From: DASUNP01 sp035249305 | GTDB lineage: Bacteria; Acidobacteriota; Blastocatellia; UBA7656 | DNA length: 64,000 nucleotides | Assembly (NCBI GenBank): GCA_035249305.1 | Contig: DATFGQ010000006.1 | Coordinates: forward strand, 1 to 64,000 | Direction: 5' to 3' | In this document: in pieces, positions 8,787 through 16,953 of the stretch | How the letters are laid out: each line of letters begins with the position of its first letter | Position numbering within the stretch: the stretch's first letter is position 1 | Program-made: the position numbers and the translations under genes | Notes under the pieces: generated by a model | The model's database searches: none | Seen by the model: the letters and a program-made list of their open reading frames with translations, nothing else | What the model was told of the DNA's origin: nothing

Positions 8787-10321
8787 GCCTCCGGTCGCAT
8801 GTGCGGGAAGAGAATCACGTCGCGGATAGATTTCTGATTCGTCAATACCATCGTCAACCGGTCGATGCCTATGCCTTCGCCCGCCGTCGGCGGCATCCCG
8901 TACGATAGCGCGCGTATGTAATCTTCGTCGATCAACATCGCCTCTTCGTCGCCGCGCTCGCGCAGGCTCATCTGATCCTCGAACCTCTGGCGCTGGTCCA
9001 CGGGGTCGTTTATCTCCGAAAACCCGTTGGCTATCTCCATGCACGAGATGTAAAGCTCGAAACGGTCCGCAAACTTCGGGTCGTGCTCGCTCTGCTTCGA
9101 CAGCGGCGACAGCTCCGTGGGGAACTCGGTGATGAACGTAGGGTTGACCAGCCGAGCTTCGGCGACGTGCTCGAACACGTCGCCGAGCAGGTAGCCGTAG
9201 CCCTTCGATCTCAGATTTGAGATTTGAGTTTTTAGGTCCTCGTAGCTCGACCTTTCGACCAGGGCGAGCAACCCCTCGCGCGAAGATAGCTCTTCGATCG
9301 TCGGCCGCGGCTGGTCGGCGTCCCAGTAGTGCGCGACCGCCTCGCGCATGGTCATACGCGCCCAGGGGCGGGCCAGGCTTATCTGCTGCTCGCCGTACTC
9401 TATCGTCTCACGGCCGCACACCTGGTCGGCCACGCTCGATATCAAGTCTTCCGTCAGCGCGATCAGGTCTTCGTAATTCGAGTAAGCCTGATACCATTCG
9501 AGCATAGTGAACTCGGGGTTATGCCGCCACGACAGCCCCTCGTTGCGGAAGTTCCGGTTGATCTCGTAGACCTTCTCGAACCCGCCGACGATCAGCCGCT
9601 TGAGGTATAGCTCGGGGGCTATGCGCGCGTAGAGGTCTATGTCGAGCGCGTTGTGGTGAGTGACGAAGGGGCGCGCGGCCGCGCCCGTCGGCAGCGGCGT
9701 GAGCATAGGCGTTTCGACTTCGACGTACCCGCGCTCGTCGAAAAAAGAGCGGATCAATCGGATTATCTGCGACCGCTTTTCGAATACCTCGCGCACGTCG
9801 CGGTTGGCGATCAGGTCCGCGTAACGCTGGCGGTAGCGGACCTCTTTATCATGCAGCCCATAATACTTGTCCGGCGGCGGTTGGATGGCCTTGGCCAGAA
9901 ACGAGATCGATTCGGCGTGTATCGAGAGCTCACCCGTGCGCGTGCGAAACAGGTGGCCTGCCGCGCCTATCATGTCGCCGAGGTGGAGCAGCTTGAACAA
10001 CTGCCACGTGCGGTCGTCGACCTCGTTCGATTTTATGTAGACCTGTAGTATCTCTCGCCCGTCGGTGAACCTGATGAAGGCGGCCTTGCCCATCTTGTTT
10101 ATGGCGTGGACGCGCCCGGCGACTCGGACTTTGAAGGGCGCGGCCTCAAGCTCTTCGCCCGTCTTCGACGAGAACTCTTCGACTATCTGGCTGATCGTGT
10201 GGGTGCGGTCGAATTTATGCGGGTAGGCCGCCAGCCCCAAGCTCTTTATCTCTTCAAGCGTGCGCTGTCGCTCGCGTATCTGTTCGTTCACGTCTGCGGC
10301 GGTCTGCTGCTCGTCGGCCAT
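8768..10321 (-). CDS. lysS: Lysine--tRNA ligase (class II)
   Basis: A 517-residue class II lysyl-tRNA synthetase. The N-terminal OB-fold anticodon domain covers about 60-165. Motif 1 contains PMLTPLPTGAAARPF, motif 2 is FRNEGLSWRHNPEFTMLE and motif 3 is GEGIGIDRLTMVLTN. It charges tRNA-Lys for translation. Length is close to E. coli LysS (505). The start is taken at 10321, seven bases after GGAG; an adjacent ATG at 10324 is possible, and the longer frame to 10390 lacks a ribosome site. A heptamer repeat lies inside the frame at 9207-9235, encoding LKTQISNLRS in a region that varies between LysS proteins. The last codons also come from a repeat. Confidence 0.95.
   Translation of the reverse strand: MADEQQTAADVNEQIRERQRTLEEIKSLGLAAYPHKFDRTHTISQIVEEFSSKTGEELEAAPFKVRVAGRVHAINKMGKAAFIRFTDGREILQVYIKSNEVDDRTWQLFKLLHLGDMIGAAGHLFRTRTGELSIHAESISFLAKAIQPPPDKYYGLHDKEVRYRQRYADLIANRDVREVFEKRSQIIRLIRSFFDERGYVEVETPMLTPLPTGAAARPFVTHHNALDIDLYARIAPELYLKRLIVGGFEKVYEINRNFRNEGLSWRHNPEFTMLEWYQAYSNYEDLIALTEDLISSVADQVCGRETIEYGEQQISLARPWARMTMREAVAHYWDADQPRPTIEELSSREGLLALVERSSYEDLKTQISNLRSKGYGYLLGDVFEHVAEARLVNPTFITEFPTELSPLSKQSEHDPKFADRFELYISCMEIANGFSEINDPVDQRQRFEDQMSLRERGDEEAMLIDEDYIRALSYGMPPTAGEGIGIDRLTMVLTNQKSIRDVILFPHMRPEALKSQI
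9207..9235. repeat. Heptamer repeat inserted in frame inside lysS
   Basis: Units of the CTCAGATTTGAGATTTGAG kind, the same family as the array at 8753-8786. Read on the minus strand they give the peptide LKTQISNLRS without breaking the frame. Neighbouring catalytic motifs are intact, so the enzyme is probably functional. Confidence 0.75.
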
Positions 10322-10548
10322 CATCACTCTCCAGTCGGTCGCTAAATCGATAAGTAAGAAATTATAGGAATGGCGCGAGAAGAGTGTCAAACAAAGTAGT
10401 TGTCACGGGCTTCCGCGTCTTGATAAAATTCTAAACAGGCTGATCGATTCTACCTCAACGGTCCCGCAACCTGGGTGGTGATCGGCCGCTTCCGAAGTAA
10501 ATAACGAACAAGCTGGGATTGGGATTCATAGAAGGGAGTGCAACAAAA

Positions 10549-11574
10549 GTGAAGTTTCATACAATAATCTCTAAAAGAGTCGCCGCGCTCGCCCTGGCCG
10601 CCGCATTGCTGGTGGGGCCCGCCTCCGCGCTGGCCGCGGACGATAAGGCCAAGGAGCAGAAGCCGCTCAAGGATAAAGAGAACCCTCTTTTGATCGGCAA
10701 GCGCGACATCAATAAAGGCAGCCTCAATTTCTACTCTCTCGAAAAAGAGTTGAGCGTCGGCCGCAGGCTCGCGGCCGAGGTCGATCAGAAAGCGAAGTTC
10801 ATCACAGACCCCGTCATCACGGAATACGTAAACCGCGTCGGCCAGAACATCGTGCTCCGCTCGGACGCCAAGATTCCTTTCACGATAAAGATCGTCGACG
10901 CGCCGGACGTGAATGCGTTCGCGCTGCCGGGCGGGTTCCTCTACGTCAACAGCGGGCTGATACTTGCCGCCGACAACGAGGCCGAGGTCGCGGGCGTCAT
11001 GGCGCACGAGATAGCGCACGTCACCGCGCGCCACGGCGTAGAGCAGGCGTCGAAGGGGACGCTCCTGCAATACCTGTCGATCCCGCTGATCTTCGTAGGC
11101 GGCGTGCCCGGCCTGATCGTGCAGAATTTGGCCAACATCGCCTTGCCGCTCACCTATCTGAAGTTCAGCCGCGGGGCCGAAGAGGAGGCCGATTACCTGG
11201 GGCTACAGTACATGTGGGCGGCCGGTTACGACCCGACCGCTATGCTTACGTTCTTCGAGAAGCTGAAGGCGAAAGAGAAGAAAGAGCCCGGCACGCTGGC
11301 TAAGATATTCAGCACGCACCCGGCGACGGGCAAGCGCATAGAGAAGGCGCGCACCTTGCTGGTCCGGTTTCCGGGCCGCGACGAATACATGATCTCCACG
11401 TCGGAGTTCAACGCGGTTAAAGATAAGCTCCTAGCGCTGAACAATCAGCAGAAGCTGGACGGCGAAGCTAAAAGCGGCGTCCCGACGCTGCGGCGCAAGC
11501 CCGCGCGCACGGACGGCGAAGGCGAAGGGGATAAACAGCCTCCCACGCTCAAGCGGAAGCCGGAAAACGATTAG
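10549..11574 (+). CDS. M48-family zinc metalloprotease, BepA/LoiP-like
   Basis: A 341-residue exported protein. The signal peptide covers about 1-30 (AALALAAALLVGPASALA). The zinc site HEIAH has His153, Glu154 and His157; Glu211 in EEEAD is the third ligand. A short hydrophobic segment follows the active site and the tail is basic and Pro/Lys-rich. Family members such as BepA and LoiP degrade or mature misassembled outer-membrane proteins in the periplasm; that role here is inferred and fits the nearby bamA-skp-lol genes. There is no C-terminal TPR domain like that of BepA. The GTG start at 10549 follows GGGAG by about ten bases; a TTG ten codons upstream is less likely. Confidence 0.88.
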   Translation: MKFHTIISKRVAALALAAALLVGPASALAADDKAKEQKPLKDKENPLLIGKRDINKGSLNFYSLEKELSVGRRLAAEVDQKAKFITDPVITEYVNRVGQNIVLRSDAKIPFTIKIVDAPDVNAFALPGGFLYVNSGLILAADNEAEVAGVMAHEIAHVTARHGVEQASKGTLLQYLSIPLIFVGGVPGLIVQNLANIALPLTYLKFSRGAEEEADYLGLQYMWAAGYDPTAMLTFFEKLKAKEKKEPGTLAKIFSTHPATGKRIEKARTLLVRFPGRDEYMISTSEFNAVKDKLLALNNQQKLDGEAKSGVPTLRRKPARTDGEGEGDKQPPTLKRKPEND

Positions 11575-11590
11575 AAGGTCGGAAAACAGT

Positions 11591-11944
11591 TCAACGCAGA
11601 GATGCAAAGAACACAGGATGGCCGATGATGTGCTTCGCACGTGGCGGGGCGCAGAGAGCATAAAGCCCCAAAGGGGTGATGATTCAATAGCCGAAAGCCC
11701 CGTAGGGGCGTGATTCAATAGCCCGGCGCAACGCGCCGGGTGACGCACGCATACAACGAGAAGCCCTGAAAGGGCGATACTCTTATCGCGCCCTTTCAGG
11801 GCTTCTCGTTAATAACAATCCGTTTCCAGGGGCGGTGCCCCTGGCTATTGAATTACGCCTCTTCGAGGCTTAATTCGCTCTGCGCCTCCGCCGCGTGCGA
11901 AGCACATCATCGGCCATCCTGTGTTCTTTGCGTCTCTGCGGTGA
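11591..11944. repeat. Nested inverted repeat enclosing a composite palindromic block
   Basis: This fills the 389-base gap after the M48 gene. The outer arms (about 11591-11658 and 11877-11944) are near-perfect reverse complements containing GCAGAGATGCAAAGAACAC and GGCCGATGATGTGCTTCGCA. Inside (11660-11880) are the same small palindromes as at 3990-4262, in opposite orientation. The whole could form one very long cruciform. No reading frame of note is inside. The GGCCGATGATG motif recurs near 29130. Confidence 0.85.
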
Positions 11945-11963
11945 ACCTCTCGCGTCGGCGCTC

Positions 11964-12875
11964 CTACGAAGACGGTTTGCAAGACTCTATGAATTCGCGC
12001 AGCGCGTTGAAGTAGGCTTTGCCGCCTACGATGTAGGTTTCGTTGTGCGGAGCGCGCCCCACCTCGTAAAACCGCTTAGGCTCGGGCGCGGCTTCGAACA
12101 AACGGCGGCCGAGCTTGTAGGGGACCACTTCGTCGACGGGGCTGTGGATGAACAGCTTCGGGTAGGCGACGGCGGCGATCTTCCCGACCGAATCCATCTT
12201 CGTGCGAAGCAGCACCGACGGCAAGAACGGGAGGATAGTCGCGGCCATGTCTGCGCCTGATGTGAAACCCGACTGCACGATCAGACCGGCCGCCTCGACT
12301 TTGCTCGCCAGGTCTACGGCCGGGGCGCTCCCCAGCGACTTGCCGAATATGATTATGCGGTCGGGCGGCACCCGCCGCTCCGCGGTCAGGTAATCCCACG
12401 CGGCGCGCGCGTCCTGGTAGATGCCTCGCTCGGAAGGCGTGCCCTCGCTCTTCCCGTACCCGCGATAGTCTATGATAAAGACCTCCACGGGCAGCTCCAT
12501 CAGCCCCGTTATCATGTCGAAGCGGTGCGTGATGTTGCCCGCGTTGCCGTGAAACCACAACAGGACCATATCGGAAGGAAGAGGCACAAGCTCGCCGCCC
12601 CTCCTCTTGTGAGGCGTCGCGTACCACCCGTGCAGCCTCGTGCCATCCTCCGCCTTGAACTCGCAGTCCTCTATGCGCGGGACGACCTGACCCTCGGCGG
12701 CGGGGATCTTCTCTACCGCCCAGTAGCCTTCCGGGTATTTTGCGGGATAAAAGATAAACTTGTCTTCGAATGCCATCACCAATATCACGAGCCCGACTAA
12801 TAACATCAGCATCATCCGGGCTATGCGCCAGGCGGGGTGCTTGCTGCCCCACAGGTTTCTGAAAAAGCGTTTCAC
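11964..12875 (-). CDS. Membrane-anchored alpha/beta hydrolase
   Basis: A 303-residue protein with one N-terminal transmembrane helix (about 18-36, MLMLLVGLVILVMAF) and an alpha/beta-hydrolase fold. The catalytic set is visible: oxyanion region WFHGNAGN, nucleophile elbow GKSLGS (Ser), an acidic residue in HSPVDEVVPY, and a histidine in APHNETY. This matches the BEM46/ABHD13-like serine hydrolases, whose substrates are mostly unknown. It starts with GTG and has no obvious ribosome site. It is transcribed away from the amine oxidase-like cluster and reads into the repeat block. The fold is clear; the substrate is not assignable. Confidence 0.85.
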   Translation of the reverse strand: MKRFFRNLWGSKHPAWRIARMMLMLLVGLVILVMAFEDKFIFYPAKYPEGYWAVEKIPAAEGQVVPRIEDCEFKAEDGTRLHGWYATPHKRRGGELVPLPSDMVLLWFHGNAGNITHRFDMITGLMELPVEVFIIDYRGYGKSEGTPSERGIYQDARAAWDYLTAERRVPPDRIIIFGKSLGSAPAVDLASKVEAAGLIVQSGFTSGADMAATILPFLPSVLLRTKMDSVGKIAAVAYPKLFIHSPVDEVVPYKLGRRLFEAAPEPKRFYEVGRAPHNETYIVGGKAYFNALREFIESCKPSS

Positions 12876-13159
12876 ATGCTTGATTATGCGCAGGCGCGGC
12901 GCAAGCGCAAGGGGCGATATGCGGTCTGGATTTATCAGGCTAATCCTTGACCTGACAAAAGTAATATGTTACCAATGAGGCTCTAATTCGGCCGACAATC
13001 TTGCAGGTCCAATCGGGTGGTTGCCGGTCGTTTAGTACGGCTCAAAAGGGCCGAATCAGCCACAGGGGAAAAAGACCCTTATTCAAGAATTTTGGCCTCA
13101 AGCGGTTGCAAGTTGCCGCCTGGAAGATCGGGGATTATCCACCGGAGAGGAGATCAGCA

Positions 13160-14839
13160 ATGAGACGAGGGCTATTTGTATTAGCCGGGGTTCTATTCGT
13201 AGTCGGGAGTCTGACGGTTGCCGCTGTTTCGACGAGCAAGGCAAAAGGGACTTCCAGGGCTGTCACTATGCACGGGGAGCACACTATCACTATAACCCCG
13301 TGGGGTCCCGACCAGCAGACTATCGACGCGGCGAAGGCGCGCGTCGCAAGCCACCCTGATGTCGTGAAGCATCTAAGGGGCACAATCAACCGCATGCTCT
13401 CGTTCGACTTCATCGAAAACAACTCCAAGGAGACAGGGCGGAGCGAGCCTCCGACCAGATTCCGCGCGATGGTATTCGACTACACTAACAACAGGACGGT
13501 CATCGCCGATGGAGGCTTCTACGATTTTACGATGGACGTGTCGCTGTCTAACTTCCAACCGAACCCCAGCCCCGAAGAGTTTCAAGCGGCAATCGATATA
13601 ATAGCGGCCGACCCTGATTTAGGCCCCGCTATCTCCGGCAGGAAGTATGAGCCTTATTCGTCGATGCCGCCGCTGACTACAGACCCGTCGGTGATAAAAG
13701 GGACGCCCGAGCGCACGATCACCGTAGGACTCTTCCCCACGGATGATAAATACTCGCACGAGGTCATCGGCGTGAACATGGTGAGGCGGACGGTAATCCG
13801 TTTCCCGAACGGCGCGCCGCCTTCGTCCAACGCCATCGAGCTGAACTGCGGCGTGCCGAGCTCGGGGCAGTCGACGACGAGCCGCGGCACCGCCGGCCAG
13901 TTTGAAATCGTGATCAGTCAAGACGGCGTAGAGTTCTGGCGCTTCCTCTGCATACGCCCTTCGGCCTCTTCCGGCAACAACGCGTCGGGCATAGAGCTTA
14001 GAGACGTGAGGTATCAGGGCAAGATGGTCCTCTCGCGCGCCAACGCCCCGATCCTCAACGTGCAGTATGAGAGAAACTCTTGCGGCCCGTTCAGAGACTG
14101 GTCGTGGCAGGAGGGCATGTTCGACGCGCCAGGGACCGATGTTGCTCCCGGCATACGCATGTGCACGAGCCCGCCCGGCTCTGTGCTCGATAACGGGACC
14201 GACTTTGGCAACTTCCGCGGCGTCGCCGTCTGGGACAGAGAAGAAGTGCGGTTGGTCAGCGAGATGAACGCCGGGTGGTACCGCTACATCAGCGAATGGA
14301 GATTTCATGACAACGGAGAGATCCAGCCGCTGTTCGGCTACGGCGCGACGACCAATAGCTGCGTGTGCAGAATTCACGTCCATCACGTCTACTGGCGGCT
14401 CGATTTCGATCTCGTCACGGCCGGCAATAACAACCTGTTCGAGAATAAAGACGGGGTAAGAAAACAGATTGCCAGCGAAGGCATGTTGTTCAGGAACAGC
14501 GCCAACCAGAACTGGGTCGTCGAGAATTCGGTGACGGGCGAATCGGTCGTAATCGAGGCGGGGCCGCGGGATGGCAACGCGGATAAGTTCGGGAAATACG
14601 ATTTAGTTTTCTTGCTGAACAAGTTCCCGCTTCAGATAGACGACTCAGGGACGGGGGCCGGCTCTGCCGCAAACATCGAGCCCTTTATCAACGGGGAGTC
14701 GCTCGCTAACCAGGACGTAGTCGTGTGGTACGCGGGCCATTGGCGTCACGAACATTTCGACGGCCCGACCCCTGGCGCTCCGAATCACGGCGGCGGGCCG
14801 AACGTGCACGGGCCTACGCTACGCTTGCAGAAGTATTAA
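13160..14839 (+). CDS. Copper amine oxidase-like exported protein, paralogue 1
   Basis: A 559-residue protein with a signal peptide (MRRGLFVLAGVLFVVGSLTV). The C-terminal half aligns by eye with the catalytic domain of copper amine oxidases: a WYRYISEWRFHDNG block around the would-be cofactor tyrosine, the copper motif HVHH followed by VYWRLDFDL, and a late histidine in VVWYAGHWRHEHF. The usual N-Y-D/E context of the topaquinone tyrosine is replaced by W-Y-R, so oxidase activity is uncertain. It is the first of three tandem paralogues. The upstream frame to 13001 is non-coding; the start at 13160 has GGAG seven bases before, as in the other two copies. Confidence 0.8.
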   Translation: MRRGLFVLAGVLFVVGSLTVAAVSTSKAKGTSRAVTMHGEHTITITPWGPDQQTIDAAKARVASHPDVVKHLRGTINRMLSFDFIENNSKETGRSEPPTRFRAMVFDYTNNRTVIADGGFYDFTMDVSLSNFQPNPSPEEFQAAIDIIAADPDLGPAISGRKYEPYSSMPPLTTDPSVIKGTPERTITVGLFPTDDKYSHEVIGVNMVRRTVIRFPNGAPPSSNAIELNCGVPSSGQSTTSRGTAGQFEIVISQDGVEFWRFLCIRPSASSGNNASGIELRDVRYQGKMVLSRANAPILNVQYERNSCGPFRDWSWQEGMFDAPGTDVAPGIRMCTSPPGSVLDNGTDFGNFRGVAVWDREEVRLVSEMNAGWYRYISEWRFHDNGEIQPLFGYGATTNSCVCRIHVHHVYWRLDFDLVTAGNNNLFENKDGVRKQIASEGMLFRNSANQNWVVENSVTGESVVIEAGPRDGNADKFGKYDLVFLLNKFPLQIDDSGTGAGSAANIEPFINGESLANQDVVVWYAGHWRHEHFDGPTPGAPNHGGGPNVHGPTLRLQKY

Positions 14840-14883
14840 CCCGGCCGTTGCAATTGAGCGCGGGTGGGAAAAGCAGCGCCTCC

Positions 14884-14972
14884 TTCGGAGTGCTGCGACT
14901 TGTCGCAGCTTTTGAGTTAGGAGAGGCCGTGATGGCTAACTCAAAAGCGGTGACAAGTCACCGCACTCCGAA
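14884..14972. repeat. Long inverted repeat between amine oxidase-like genes 1 and 2
   Basis: Two arms of about 36 bp read TTCGGAGTGC...TTTTGAGTTAG and the near reverse complement, separated by about 15 bases. Each arm contains its own smaller palindrome (GCGACTTGTCGC and GGTGACAAGTCACC, with compensatory differences between arms). The compensating changes suggest selection for structure or that this is a member of a dispersed repeat family. It may also end transcription of gene 1. Confidence 0.8.
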
Positions 14973-15047
14973 AGAGCGGTCGCTTAGGTACTGATTCGAT
15001 CAGCCACGGGTCCGGGTCCCAATTAACAAAGACGAAGGAGATCAGCG

Positions 15048-16739
15048 ATGAGACGAGGGCTGTTTGTGTTAGCCGGGGTTCTATTGGTAGTCGGGAGCCT
15101 TGCTGTGGTCGTAACGACGAGCGGGGCGAAGGTGGCAGGAAGGGGCGTAACGACGCAGGGGGTGCACACGATCACCGTGACGCCTTGGGGACCAGACCAG
15201 CAGGCTGTCGACGCGGCGAAACAGCGCGTCGACAGCAACGCGAGGGTTCAGTCCTATCTCAAAGATACGACCCATCGCCTGCTCTCATTCGACTACATCG
15301 ATAACGACACGAAGGCGACCGGAAGGAGCGAGCCTCCGACGCGATTCAGAGCCACGTATTTTGATTATTCCAACAACAGATCGATAGTCGTCGAAGGCGG
15401 GTTCTATGACTCCGCCGTCAGCGTCTCTGTGGCTAACGACCAGCCGAACCCTAGCCCCGAGGAGTTCGACGCGGCGGTGGCCGTCGTCGCAGCCGACCCG
15501 GAATTCGGCCCCGCGCTGAGCAGCAAGCGGCTTGAGCCGTACCCGCCCATGCCGCCTCTGTCTACAGACCCGTCGGTCAAAGGCAAGCCCGAGCGCACGG
15601 TCACAGTAGGGCTGTTCCCTACGGATGATAAGTACGCACACGAGATCGTGGGCGTGAACATGGTCAGGCGGACTATTGTCCGATACGGGAACGGCGCTCC
15701 TCCTTCGTCGAACGCCGCCGCGTTGAATTGCGGCGTGCCGAGCGCGGGGCAGGGGACGACTTCGTTCGGCACCGCCGGGCAGGTCGAGATCGTAATCAGC
15801 CGCGACGGCGTAGAGTTCTGGCGGTTCATCTGCATACGCCCTTCGGCTTCATCCGGCACCGACAAGTCAGGCATAGAGCTTAGGGACGTGAGGTATCAAG
15901 GCAAGATGGTGCTCTCGCGCGCCAACGCCCCGATCCTCAACGTCCAGTACGAGAGGAATTTTTGCGGGCCGTTTAGAGACTGGCTCTGGCAGGAAGGCAT
16001 GTTCGACGCGCCAGGGACCGATGTCCCAGGGACCAATGGCGGGATACGCATGTGCACAGGCCCTCCGGGCTCCGTCCTCGACACGGGGACCGATTTCGGA
16101 AACTACCGCGGCGTCGCCATCTGGGATAGGGAAGAGGTGCGGCTCCTGAGCGAGATGAACGCCGGGTGGTACCGCTACATTAGCGAATGGAGATTTCATG
16201 ATGACGGGTCGATCGAGCCGCTGTTCGGCTACGGCGCAGTAACCAACACCTGCGTATGCAGGATTCACACGCACCACGTCTACTGGCGGTTGGATTTCGA
16301 TATAGTGACGGCGGCCAACAACAACATCTTCGTTAATTCCGGCGGGGTCAAGAAGCAGGTCGATACAGAGATCATGCATCTCAGGGATGGCTCGAACCAG
16401 AGCTGGGTAATCCAGAATTCGGTGACGAACGAGGCGGCCGTGATCCAGCCGAGGGCCGATGACGGCAACGCGGATAAGTATGGCAGGGGCGACGTGTGGC
16501 TCTTGCGCAGCAATTTCCCAGGTGAGATCGACGATTCGGCGCAGCCGCCCGACGGCCCATCCACTTCGGCCAGGTTGAATCCTATGATCAACGGACAGTC
16601 TATCTCGAACCAGGACGTAGTCGTGTGGTACGCGGGCCATTGGCGTCACGACCATTTTGAAGGCCCGGTTCCGGGCGGCCCGAATTACGGCGGCGGGCCG
16701 TTTGTGCACGGGCCTAAGATTTATTTGCAGAAGTATTAA
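15048..16739 (+). CDS. Copper amine oxidase-like exported protein, paralogue 2
   Basis: A 563-residue protein with an N-terminal signal anchor (MRRGLFVLAGVLLVVGSLAV). Tyr375 sits in GWYRY at the topaquinone position. His407 and His409 form the HxH copper pair, followed by WRLDFD, and His531/534/536 (GHWRHDH) supply the likely third ligand. The consensus Asn before and Asp/Glu after the tyrosine are Trp and Arg, as in both neighbours. GGAG lies seven bases before the ATG. Parts of the gene are identical at base level to paralogue 3 (for example 15454-15536) while others match paralogue 1, suggesting gene conversion. Family assignment is good; catalysis is unproven. Confidence 0.8.
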   Translation: MRRGLFVLAGVLLVVGSLAVVVTTSGAKVAGRGVTTQGVHTITVTPWGPDQQAVDAAKQRVDSNARVQSYLKDTTHRLLSFDYIDNDTKATGRSEPPTRFRATYFDYSNNRSIVVEGGFYDSAVSVSVANDQPNPSPEEFDAAVAVVAADPEFGPALSSKRLEPYPPMPPLSTDPSVKGKPERTVTVGLFPTDDKYAHEIVGVNMVRRTIVRYGNGAPPSSNAAALNCGVPSAGQGTTSFGTAGQVEIVISRDGVEFWRFICIRPSASSGTDKSGIELRDVRYQGKMVLSRANAPILNVQYERNFCGPFRDWLWQEGMFDAPGTDVPGTNGGIRMCTGPPGSVLDTGTDFGNYRGVAIWDREEVRLLSEMNAGWYRYISEWRFHDDGSIEPLFGYGAVTNTCVCRIHTHHVYWRLDFDIVTAANNNIFVNSGGVKKQVDTEIMHLRDGSNQSWVIQNSVTNEAAVIQPRADDGNADKYGRGDVWLLRSNFPGEIDDSAQPPDGPSTSARLNPMINGQSISNQDVVVWYAGHWRHDHFEGPVPGGPNYGGGPFVHGPKIYLQKY

Positions 16740-16765
16740 CCCCCGGCCGCGGGTGCGCGTTACAA

Positions 16766-16796
16766 GAGGCGAGCAGGCTCCTGCTCGCCTCTTTCT
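16766..16796 (+). terminator. Rho-independent terminator after amine oxidase-like gene 2
   Basis: A perfect 12-bp stem (GAGGCGAGCAGG with its complement), a two-base loop, and a T-rich tail. It sits 26 bases after the stop codon. Confidence 0.85.
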
Positions 16797-16953
16797 TGCT
16801 TTCTAACTCCGCAGCCACTCGCGATTCCTTGATCCCATCAAAACCTTGTGATAAGAATCACTCGATAAATCGACCGGCCATTGGGTTAGGATACAAGACT
16901 CGAACGCATTGGGTTTGTATAAAAAAGCGTCTTATAGCTTAAGGAGATTAATG

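Noticed and set aside
9207..9235. Frameshift or pseudogene in lysS
   Set aside because: The frame is continuous through the repeat, and motifs 1, 2 and 3 of the synthetase are intact.
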